Part shown: in pieces, positions 1 to 5,947 of the stretch
How the letters are laid out: every line of letters begins with the position of its first letter
How positions within the stretch are numbered: the first letter of the stretch is position 1
Assembly: GCA_002454415.1 (NCBI GenBank)
Contig: DKIT01000195.1
Coordinates: 1,765 to 10,278, forward strand
Direction of reading: 5' to 3'
Length of the DNA stretch: 8,514 nucleotides
DNA from: Sphingobacterium sp. UBA6711
Lineage (GTDB): Bacteria > Bacteroidota > Bacteroidia > Sphingobacteriales > Sphingobacteriaceae
The notes under the pieces: model-generated
Databases searched by the model: none
Seen by the model: the letters and a program-made list of their open reading frames with translations, nothing else
Told to the model about the DNA's origin: nothing
Made by a program: the position numbers and the translations under genes

Positions 1-1239
1 CCATTGGATCACAATTTATTCAACCTATCCGATGAGAATGGTGTCGTTGGATCCGATGAAGCCGTTAAAACAACTGCCATAGACCGGATTAAAAAGGGCG
101 AAGATGATTTGGGTTTTGCGGTAATTAATTTTCGCGATCTGAATACGGAAGGTGTGAGCGGGGGATTCTCAATGGCGAACCCAGATTACAAAACAGCATT
201 GGATCGTATTGACGCCTATATTGGTGAAATCCTGACCGCGGTTGAACAGCGAAAGAATTATACTGGAGAAGATTGGTTGATAATTATTACATCCAACCAC
301 GGTGGCCTGGATAGGAGCTATGGCGGCGCTACATTGGAAGAGCGTAAGGTTCCCCTGATCTTTTACAATCCTAATTTTTCTAAACGTCAATTTATAACGC
401 CAGCTTTTACCAACGGATTTAAAGCAAGTAATGGTATTAACGGTACAATACCAGCAGTAGATGCGTCAAGGTACAACCTCGGCACCTCGGGAGAATACAC
501 AATCCAACTGAAGTTATTGGTGCATCAGTTCGGGACATTGAACCCGGCTATTATCTCTAAACAGGGAAATACTGGTAATTCAGATGACGGCTGGTCCTTT
601 ATTCACAATGGCGGTATAGGTTGGAGATTTAAGATCAAGGGAACACAAGTTACTTTTAATAAGCAATTTGAAGCAGGTAAATGGTATACACTTACAGCGC
701 GCATTTATATGGATGGTTCAACCCGAAAAGTTCAGGTATTTACCGATGGCGAGATGGGAGCTGAGGGTAGTTTAGGTACAGCACAAGGAACTTCTTCAAG
801 TAATTTAAATGTTGGTTTTTCAGCATCTTATGCTGGAGGCTCTTTGGTACAATCCGTAAAAGATGTTTGTATTTATAATAAAGCTTTGCCGATAGATTAT
901 ATAACAGGGAACTATTGCAAGAGCCCCGTGGATGATCAATATAAAGCGGATATGATAGGTGCATGGGATCTTGGAGATGGTATAGGAGCTCGATTGAAAA
1001 ACGGTATTACCGGCGCGCCAGATTTCATGGTAAATGGCGCATATAGTTGGGAATTTTTCCAAAATGATTTTTGTAAACTATCGACAGGATCAGAAAAAAA
1101 TCCTGATGAATTATTACTCAATGCGGTAGATATTGCACCACAGATTTTCTATTGGTTGAATATCAAACCTGCGGAATCTTGGGGTCTAGATGGAAAAGTG
1201 TTTCTGAGTGAGTACGAGACTGAGTTTGTTGGTAAATAA
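1..1239 (+). CDS. DUF4983 phosphodiesterase-like protein with LamG insertion, 5'-truncated
   Basis: The reading frame is open from base 1 (Pro-Leu-Asp), so the start lies outside the window and the TTG at 4 is not a real start; 412 residues are visible. Residues about 35-125 resemble the second half of the alkaline-phosphatase/nucleotide-pyrophosphatase core: a strand with a DLNTEGVSGG loop, a helix starting near PDYKTALDRID, and the ITSNHGG strand-turn. Residues about 131-355 form a beta-rich, LamG/concanavalin-like segment with 'DGWSF', 'W-F-I-G', 'GKWYTL' and a late 'GAWDLGDG'. The core then resumes with DIAPQIFYWLNIKPAESWGLDGK, the usual end of this family. Such proteins are typically exported or surface-located and sit in SusC/SusD-type loci. 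The expected metal-binding D..GH and DHG motifs read N..GV and NHG, so catalysis is doubtful. Family assignment is firm; substrate and activity are unknown. Confidence 0.85.
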   Translation, partial: PLDHNLFNLSDENGVVGSDEAVKTTAIDRIKKGEDDLGFAVINFRDLNTEGVSGGFSMANPDYKTALDRIDAYIGEILTAVEQRKNYTGEDWLIIITSNHGGLDRSYGGATLEERKVPLIFYNPNFSKRQFITPAFTNGFKASNGINGTIPAVDASRYNLGTSGEYTIQLKLLVHQFGTLNPAIISKQGNTGNSDDGWSFIHNGGIGWRFKIKGTQVTFNKQFEAGKWYTLTARIYMDGSTRKVQVFTDGEMGAEGSLGTAQGTSSSNLNVGFSASYAGGSLVQSVKDVCIYNKALPIDYITGNYCKSPVDDQYKADMIGAWDLGDGIGARLKNGITGAPDFMVNGAYSWEFFQNDFCKLSTGSEKNPDELLLNAVDIAPQIFYWLNIKPAESWGLDGKVFLSEYETEFVGK

Positions 1240-1256
1240 CCGTATAAGTGATCATT

Positions 1257-3170
1257 ATGAAAAGAAAATTATTGTTTACAGCTTCTCTTGTTTTCATGGC
1301 AATCGTTGCCTGCAAACGTGATGATTATTGGAATCAGACCATGGTTGTCCAACGCGGAAGTATTTCTGGGACTTTAAGTAATACAGATGACAATACGGCT
1401 TTAAAAGGCGTAAAAATCCTGTTTGAACGACAAACCAAATCGAATGGTGAACAAACATTTGTCGATACCGTTTCTACAGATGAGAAAGGATTATTTAACT
1501 ATGATGTCCCATATCCTAATAAAATAAAGGTATCTATACGGGATACAGGAAGATATCAATTAAATGAAACCTATGTAGAGATTCAGGAAAAAAAAATGTA
1601 TCCCATCGATTTGAAGAGTTTTCCAAGATTTGGGGTTTCGCAAATCAATGTTCAGGTACTTAGTGAGGATAAGCAGCCTTATGAAGGTGTTAGAGTCGGC
1701 CTTTATGAGCGCGAAAGCAGTACAGAATCGTATTCTGTAGTAGACACATTATTGTCTGACGTACAGGGCCGGGTATCTTTCACAGGAAGGGCATTCCCTG
1801 TACGTTATAAAGTAAAGATTGCAGAACCTGATATCGCCTATAAATCAGATTCTATGGAGGGCGCAATGTTGACTAAGATACCTGTCGAACTAAGCTTAAT
1901 AACGCGATCTTTATTTGGGAAGGGGAATTTAAAGTTGATCAGTAAACAAATCTTCAGTAATCAGGTTGTAAAAAATGAGAGGTTCCAATACCGCTATAAA
2001 TCGGTATTGGATAGTAAGTTTTCTGCATGGGAAGAGGGGGTATTTGGTGCTGATGGACAATTTACCCTTATCAACAAAGTTTATCCCGGTGACATCGAGA
2101 TTAAATACAGTGCCAATTCGAGTGTAAGATTTGAAGTACAAAATAGCTCGATGACTCTTTCCGTGCCCAATACAACCACTCCATTTCCAGTGTTCATTAA
2201 AGACTTAGAACCACGCTACAAAGAACCAGTATTGACAAATCTGAAAGTTTCAACTTTGGTTTTAAATAATGGGCTTAGCGTGAAGGGACCTTTTGCAGTA
2301 ACAATGGATAATAACCATAATCTCTATATTGCCGATGGCTATAAGAATCAATTATTTATGGTAGACATGCAGGGTAATGCAAGCGTTATTGCTGGTAATG
2401 GAACGGCAGGTTCTGTCGATGGAGCCGGTAGCACTGCGACCTTCAATGGGATGTGGGGAGTAGCAGTAGATTCTTCGGGGAACATTTATACAACAGATGC
2501 TGCCAATACAAGTGGGGCTCATCGCATTCGTAAGATTGTAAAAAGTTCGAATGGAGATTATACTGTAAGTACAATGGCCGGAACAGGTATATCTGGTGAT
2601 GCTGATGGTATAGGCACAGCTGCAACGTTTAATAGGCCATCGGGTATTATTTTCGACAAAGTTAGAAAGTGTCTGTATATTTCCGAATGGGGAGCTGGCC
2701 GCGTCCGTAAGATTGATCTGTCAACGGCAGCAAATACGGTGTCGACGCTGGCAGCGCCGAGTAGTGCAACCAACTTATTTACGATGACTTTGTCTCCAGA
2801 TGCGGAGGATATGTATGTGTCAAGCAACAACAACAATAATATCTTCAAATACAATTTCACCTCCGGCACCATAGCCTCCTATATAAATTCAAACGTAAAT
2901 AACCGGGGACTGTTTGCTACAGCCGGCGGAAAGCTGTTGGCTACGGCAGGTAACCAAAACTTGATTTTCTATTATGATTTGAAGACAAACATGATGACAG
3001 AACTATCAACCAGAGTTTCGTCTGCTGATGAGAGCGGAAAAGTATCGAAAATGTACCAATTAAAGAAGAGGCCGCAAGGTTCTTCCAGCCATTTGGTATT
3101 TATTATGATATCTGGACAGGCAACTGGTATGTCGCCAATAATACAAACAAAAATAGTGACAAAGTTGTAG
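1257..3170 (+). CDS. NHL beta-propeller surface lipoprotein, apparently frameshifted at the 3' end
   Basis: I place the start at ATG 1257 rather than GTG 1248, because it directly gives a lipoprotein signal: Lys-Arg-Lys, a hydrophobic stretch, and a lipobox ending AIVAC (Cys19). Cys19 is followed by KRDD, which resembles the acidic surface-export signal of Bacteroidota lipoproteins. Residues about 33-115 and 127-215 look like two carboxypeptidase-regulatory/transthyretin-like beta-sandwiches ('GSISGTLSNTDDNTALKGV', 'QINVQVLSEDKQPYEGVRV'). Residues about 340-600 form an NHL propeller, with 'GPFAVTMDNNHNLYIAD', 'GVAVDSSGNIYTTD' and two AGxGxxGxxDGxGxxAxFN motifs at about 379-397 and 441-459. 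The gene follows the DUF4983 gene by 17 bases and is probably co-transcribed with it. In this frame the last ~30 codons look unnatural, and the frame open to 3205 gives a better C-terminus. It is probably a binding or scaffold protein; the ligand is unknown. Confidence 0.8.
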   Translation: MKRKLLFTASLVFMAIVACKRDDYWNQTMVVQRGSISGTLSNTDDNTALKGVKILFERQTKSNGEQTFVDTVSTDEKGLFNYDVPYPNKIKVSIRDTGRYQLNETYVEIQEKKMYPIDLKSFPRFGVSQINVQVLSEDKQPYEGVRVGLYERESSTESYSVVDTLLSDVQGRVSFTGRAFPVRYKVKIAEPDIAYKSDSMEGAMLTKIPVELSLITRSLFGKGNLKLISKQIFSNQVVKNERFQYRYKSVLDSKFSAWEEGVFGADGQFTLINKVYPGDIEIKYSANSSVRFEVQNSSMTLSVPNTTTPFPVFIKDLEPRYKEPVLTNLKVSTLVLNNGLSVKGPFAVTMDNNHNLYIADGYKNQLFMVDMQGNASVIAGNGTAGSVDGAGSTATFNGMWGVAVDSSGNIYTTDAANTSGAHRIRKIVKSSNGDYTVSTMAGTGISGDADGIGTAATFNRPSGIIFDKVRKCLYISEWGAGRVRKIDLSTAANTVSTLAAPSSATNLFTMTLSPDAEDMYVSSNNNNNIFKYNFTSGTIASYINSNVNNRGLFATAGGKLLATAGNQNLIFYYDLKTNMMTELSTRVSSADESGKVSKMYQLKKRPQGSSSHLVFIMISGQATGMSPIIQTKIVTKL

Positions 3171-3205
3171 GCTCCGTGCGCATCATACGTTCGGATGATA
3201 TCTAG
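3051..3205 (+). pseudogene. Out-of-frame natural C-terminus of the NHL lipoprotein
   Basis: A frame shifted relative to the lipoprotein is open from 3032 to a TAG at 3203-3205. It encodes a protein-like tail that includes VPIKEEAARFFQPFGIYYD, WTGNWYVANNT and VVGSVRIIRSDDI. This alternation of hydrophobic and polar residues looks like closing beta strands, whereas the annotated frame ends in a Lys/Ser/Gln-rich stretch at 3168-3170. Adding one A to the AAAA run at 3048-3051 joins the two frames (SK-NVPIKEE) and makes 1257-3205 an intact 649-residue gene. It is either a real mutation or a sequencing/assembly error; I see no strong slippery heptamer that would suggest programmed frameshifting. 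Confidence 0.7.
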
Positions 3206-3252
3206 GGGCATACGATATAAACTAAAAAACAATATCGACAAATTTTTAGGGT

Positions 3253-3285
3253 AGCTCCTCAAGAGCTTTGTGCTTTTGAGGAGTT
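3253..3285 (+). terminator. Hairpin terminator after the lipoprotein operon
   Basis: AGCTCCTCAAGAGC (3253-3266) pairs with GCTTTTGAGGAGTT (3272-3285) as a 14-pair stem with three G-U pairs and a 5-base loop. A T-rich but interrupted stretch follows (GTTGTTAATTTAATT). It lies 47 bases past the TAG at 3205 and before the next start at 3309. This is where an intrinsic terminator of the left-hand operon is expected, and it also fits 3205 as the true end of the lipoprotein gene. Confidence 0.75.
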
Positions 3286-3308
3286 GTTGTTAATTTAATT
3301 CGTTAGTT

Positions 3309-3521
3309 ATGAATATTTTATTTCTAAATTTAGGCTTGACGGAGATCATTCTTTTAAGTATCCCTATTGTGATTGTTTTTTATACAATCTATCATATTAT
3401 TTCAAATTCAAATATATTACCACAGAATAAGGGTATTTGGATTGTACTAGTTTTGCTCTTCAATTTCATTGGATGTGTTATATATTTTGTTGTTGGCGCC
3501 AAAAAGTCCGAAGCAGAATAG
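3309..3521 (+). CDS. Small PLDc_N-type membrane protein
   Basis: This is a 70-residue protein with two hydrophobic segments, about residues 9-31 and 43-64, joined by a short polar loop (SNSNILPQNKG). It ends in a charged tail (AKKSEAE). The second segment, W-I-V-L-V-L-L-F-N-F-I-G-C-V-I-Y-F-V-V-G, fits the pattern of the phospholipase D-nuclease N-terminal family (PF13396): Trp, then an aromatic/Gly pair, then IY. In cardiolipin synthases this domain anchors the enzyme in the membrane. As a stand-alone protein its role is unknown. It has its own start after the terminator hairpin. A TTTG (3267-3270) and a TAATTTAA (3291-3298), spaced 20 bases, could be a weak promoter, but the TTTG lies in the hairpin loop. 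Its stop is 25 bases from the stop of the convergent LacI gene. Confidence 0.75.
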   Translation: MNILFLNLGLTEIILLSIPIVIVFYTIYHIISNSNILPQNKGIWIVLVLLFNFIGCVIYFVVGAKKSEAE

Positions 3522-3546
3522 GTAGAGAGGAGGTTTTCATATTTAA

Positions 3547-4578
3547 CTATGTGGTCGATTCACGTATTTCCATTTTTACAGGTAATTTAATGTCTTTAAA
3601 TTGAAATGTTTGCTGTTTATTTGGATTATTCAAAATCTCATTAATAAGAACAAAAGCCTGTGCCCCCATTTCTTTTGAGGGTTGGACAATACAAGATAGC
3701 GCCGGTCTAAATAGGTTGGAAAAGGAAAAATTGGCAAATCCCAAAAGCGCTATTTCATCCGGAATTCGAATATGTAAAGCATGCAGCGCTTCTAAAGATT
3801 GGTAGGTTAATTGATCTGAAGCGGTAAATATGGCTTGGGGAAGTGTGTTTGTCATGAGGCGATGTGTCAGATGCTTTATTAGCTCTTCGCGATTAGCGGC
3901 ATCCTTTTTCTCAACATCAATGGAAAGGAGGTTGTCATGGTTTATTCGGATACCTGAATCGTTTAAACATTGAAGATAACCACGTTTTCGTTCTTCAACG
4001 ACTCCTTTCGCCATACTTGAAACAAAGAGAATGTCATGACAATCGCGTTTTATCAAATGCGATATCCCCTGGTAGACCGCTTTATAATTATCGATGCCAA
4101 TTTTGTGGGTATTGATATCGTAATTGATCCTGTCTATAAAGACAACTGGAATTCCATCATTTTTTAATTTTATCAGATAGTCCATTGAGATGCAGTTACC
4201 CGTAGGTGCAATAATAATTGCATCGACTCCCTTTTTAAACAGGGTTTCCAGTAGGTTCAATTCACGGATAGGATCGTCATAACTTTGCATGATAATTAGG
4301 TTGTAAGCTGTTTTGGACATTTTCTCTTCAATTCCTTCCAATATTTGAGAAAAGAATGAATTACCGATGGCTGGTACAATCATGCCGATAATATTTGTTT
4401 TCCCAGTCCGTAACAATTTAGCATATTGATTGTATTGATAACCATTTCCATCAGCAAACTTTTGGATTTCAATCTTTGTTACCTCACTTATTTCATGGCT
4501 GTCAGCAAGTGCTTTTGATACAGTTCCTATTGAGTAACCCAACGCCTTAGCGATATCCTTTATAGTAATCCTTTTCAT
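3547..4578 (-). CDS. LacI-family transcriptional regulator
   Basis: 343 residues, a normal length for the family. The N-terminus has the LacI helix-turn-helix (about residues 4-23, ITIKDIAKALGYSIGTVSKAL), followed by the hinge region around residues 48-60 (YNQYAKLLRTGKT), whose Leu residues are placed to insert in the minor groove. From residue 62 (NIIGMIVPAIGNSFFSQIL) to the end is the periplasmic-binding-like effector domain, with 'GVDAIIIAPTG', 'IPVVFIDR', 'AIFTASDQLTYQSLEAL', 'IPDEIALLGFANF' and a C-terminal 'QPSKEMGAQAF'. Such proteins usually sense a sugar or sugar derivative and regulate nearby catabolic genes, but no sugar-catabolic gene adjoins it here, so the effector is unknown. 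The ATG complements CAT at 4576-4578. Two LacI-type operator-like sites lie about 190-230 bases upstream and suggest autoregulation or control of a divergent transcript. Confidence 0.95.
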   Translation of the reverse strand: MKRITIKDIAKALGYSIGTVSKALADSHEISEVTKIEIQKFADGNGYQYNQYAKLLRTGKTNIIGMIVPAIGNSFFSQILEGIEEKMSKTAYNLIIMQSYDDPIRELNLLETLFKKGVDAIIIAPTGNCISMDYLIKLKNDGIPVVFIDRINYDINTHKIGIDNYKAVYQGISHLIKRDCHDILFVSSMAKGVVEERKRGYLQCLNDSGIRINHDNLLSIDVEKKDAANREELIKHLTHRLMTNTLPQAIFTASDQLTYQSLEALHALHIRIPDEIALLGFANFSFSNLFRPALSCIVQPSKEMGAQAFVLINEILNNPNKQQTFQFKDIKLPVKMEIRESTT

Positions 4579-5111
4579 GGTAATCTTTTTTATTTTTTAA
4601 TCTTTTAGTCTATTATCTCGCTTTTTGACCTATTAGAATCTATGAACAGTAGAGAATTAAAAGTATATGTTATGCTATAAGTAACCATACATCGCGTTGT
4701 GTAGTGATAATTATTTTCGCTTATAACTAATTTATGTAAGAATGGGTTTAAATATGTTACCCTTCATTCGAACAATCGTTTGCATAATCTACGAAAACGA
4801 TTGATGATAGATCGCTCAATGTCTGCATGCCTCTTTTTGTCTGGATATTTCTTTTTAACAAAGATTGGAAATGTTCAAAGAAGATTCTTTTAATATATCG
4901 GGGCATAATGTAATAACGTATTTCTTTCTGCCATATCGTTGAAAAGTGTTATCGTGTGAGAATGTCTTTTTTATACCCACGGCTATAAGTAATATCATAC
5001 CCCTAATAAAGCATATCAATGAATGTTTATACCGTTAGGCTATTTGGAAAAACCTTTTACTTTTTTTTTCGCAATAAAAATCTTTCATTTGTAGCAGAGG
5101 AGAAAGTAGTG
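4579..5111. other. 533-base gene-free region between divergent lacI-type and marR-type genes
   Basis: I see no convincing coding frame, tRNA or riboswitch here. The sequence is AT-rich with several T-runs. The only clear structure is the paired operator-like sites at 4771-4805. The frame of the marR-type gene extends upstream to an ATG at 5019, but that extension (…LFGKTFYFFFRNKN…) reads like translated T-rich noncoding DNA. A loose -7-like TTCATTTG at 5084-5091 lies about 20 bases before ATG 5112 and would fit a start there, but no matching -33 element is evident. Confidence 0.6.
4771..4805. promoter_or_regulatory. Two LacI-type operator-like sites, 21 bp centre to centre
   Basis: Compared with the common LacI-family pattern TGnAAnCGnTTnCA, the site at 4771-4784 (AACAATCGTTTGCA) matches 8 of 10 fixed positions. 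The site at 4792-4805 (CGAAAACGATTGAT) matches 7 of 10. Their central CG pairs, at 4777-4778 and 4798-4799, are 21 bp apart, close to two helical turns. The two sites also form a 9-bp perfect inverted repeat (CAATCGTTT / AAACGATTG, arms 4773-4781 and 4795-4803). The nearest candidate binder is the LacI-family protein whose start is at 4578. That it binds here is inferred from location and pattern only. Confidence 0.5.
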
Positions 5112-5765
5112 ATGATAAGAAAAGATCTTTTGATCGAAATAGCTGAGGAGCTAGAGGATTACTGTACCAATGAATCGGCAGATGGTACACTCACTGATTT
5201 TTTAAAATACATGTATCTCAAAAATTCAATTGGGATGACTCAGACACGTAAAGTCGGAGGAGAGCATGCTATAGTCACAGAAAGAGATGTACCAGCAGAA
5301 GACTTAGGTAAGCTTCTTTTGATGATGAACCGTTACGCGAAACATTATATCAAATTAGCATTTGAAGGAACTCACCTGCAAACACCAGAAGATTTTACTT
5401 TCTTGATGGTGTTATTCTCCTATGAAAAACTTCTTCAAACAGAACTGATTCGAAAAAATGCCGTCGAAAAAGCTTCAGGCACCGAAGTCATTCGAAGGTT
5501 GATGAGACTAGGTCTAATCGAGGAAGCTCCCAAAGTTTCTGATAAACGAGCCAAACCGATCTGTATCTCCAATGCCGGTCGAGCCGAATTGTTTAAAGTC
5601 TTGCCAAAGATGAAAATAGTAGGCAATATTCTAATTGGAAACCTTTCCAATGAAGAACGAGATCTATTAATCATAATATTAGCGAAGCTGGATCACCACC
5701 ACCACGCCTTGATCGATATGAAGGATGTGACTGAACTTGAACAATATCTTAAAAAAGATTCGTAA
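5112..5765 (+). CDS. MarR-type winged-helix transcriptional regulator
   Basis: I prefer ATG 5112 (217 residues; starts MIRKDLLIEIAEELEDYC) to ATG 5019, whose extra 31 residues are Phe-rich and unlike a folded N-terminus; a purine-rich GAGGAGAAAG lies just before 5112. Helical residues about 1-90 precede a MarR-like core. The DNA-binding part spans roughly residues 105-160: a recognition region with VEKASGTEVIRRLMRLGLIEE, then the wing with SDKRAKPICISNAGRAEL. The Asp-Lys-Arg at 144-146 matches the D-x-R of MarR wings. A C-terminal dimerisation helix (NLSNEERDLLIIILAKLDH) ends in four His residues (195-198). It likely acts as a dimeric cytoplasmic regulator. The ligand and targets are unknown; the co-directional receptor gene 182 bases downstream is a candidate target. 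Confidence 0.75.
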   Translation: MIRKDLLIEIAEELEDYCTNESADGTLTDFLKYMYLKNSIGMTQTRKVGGEHAIVTERDVPAEDLGKLLLMMNRYAKHYIKLAFEGTHLQTPEDFTFLMVLFSYEKLLQTELIRKNAVEKASGTEVIRRLMRLGLIEEAPKVSDKRAKPICISNAGRAELFKVLPKMKIVGNILIGNLSNEERDLLIIILAKLDHHHHALIDMKDVTELEQYLKKDS

Positions 5766-5772
5766 CAATATC

Positions 5773-5790
5773 TTTTTGCTTTTGCAAAAA
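5773..5790 (+). terminator. Possible hairpin after the marR-type gene
   Basis: TTTTTGC (5773-5779) and GCAAAAA (5784-5790) pair around a TTTT loop, starting 8 bases past the stop of the marR-type gene. The stem is mostly A-T and no T-run follows it (the next bases are AGAGGCCCCGG), so it is a weak or atypical terminator at best. Confidence 0.3.
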
Positions 5791-5870
5791 AGAGGCCCCG
5801 GCCATGATTTCTTCCCCCAACTAATTTAGGGCAATTGGATTGCTTTGAAATGACTATTCTATTGTCTCTT

Positions 5871-5892
5871 TATTAAATAGTGTTATTTAATA
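5871..5892. repeat. AT-rich perfect inverted repeat upstream of the receptor promoter
   Basis: TATTAAATA (5871-5879) and TATTTAATA (5884-5892) are exact reverse complements separated by GTGT. The 22-bp palindrome ends about 22 bases before the candidate -7 element at 5915, so it lies just upstream of or touching the expected -33 position. Its size and symmetry would suit a dimeric regulator such as a MarR protein, and a marR-type gene is adjacent. AT-rich DNA can also give such repeats by chance. Confidence 0.45.
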
Positions 5893-5914
5893 CTAAATTA
5901 GAATTTAAATAAAC

Positions 5915-5922
5915 TATATTTG
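5915..5922 (+). promoter_or_regulatory. Candidate Bacteroidota -7 promoter element
   Basis: TATATTTG matches the Bacteroidota -7 consensus TAnnTTTG exactly. It lies 25 bases before the receptor start at 5948, implying a short leader. No clear TTTG is found at the -33 position, so the promoter may be weak or dependent on a regulator. Confidence 0.5.
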
Positions 5923-5947
5923 TTTGTGAATTCATCTAGATTGCTAT

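Noticed and set aside
1248..1256. GTG at 1248 as start of the NHL lipoprotein
   Set aside because: ATG 1257 gives a standard lipoprotein signal peptide beginning MKRK; the extra three codons add nothing and have no ribosome-binding sequence.
2390..2640. DNA repeat in the propeller region
   Set aside because: The similarity between the AGNGTAGSVDG and AGTGISGDADG segments is at protein level, as expected of NHL blades; the DNA copies differ widely.
2558..2872. Minus-strand open frame of 104 codons
   Set aside because: It lies entirely inside the NHL propeller coding region, has no family signature and no promoter; it is a shadow of the real gene.
3038..3065. Programmed -1 frameshift signal in the lipoprotein gene
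   Set aside because: Only an AAAA run is present, with no X-XXY-YYZ heptamer or clear downstream stimulatory structure; a mutation or sequence error is simpler.
5019..5111. ATG 5019 as start of the marR-type gene
   Set aside because: The added 31 residues are Phe-rich translation of T-rich DNA and do not resemble the family's N-terminus; ATG 5112 follows a purine-rich stretch and starts the recognisable helical region.
5694..5706. Four-His tract as an engineered tag
   Set aside because: It is a short internal run after a conserved-looking helix (LAKLDHHHH) with 19 more residues behind it, so it is natural.
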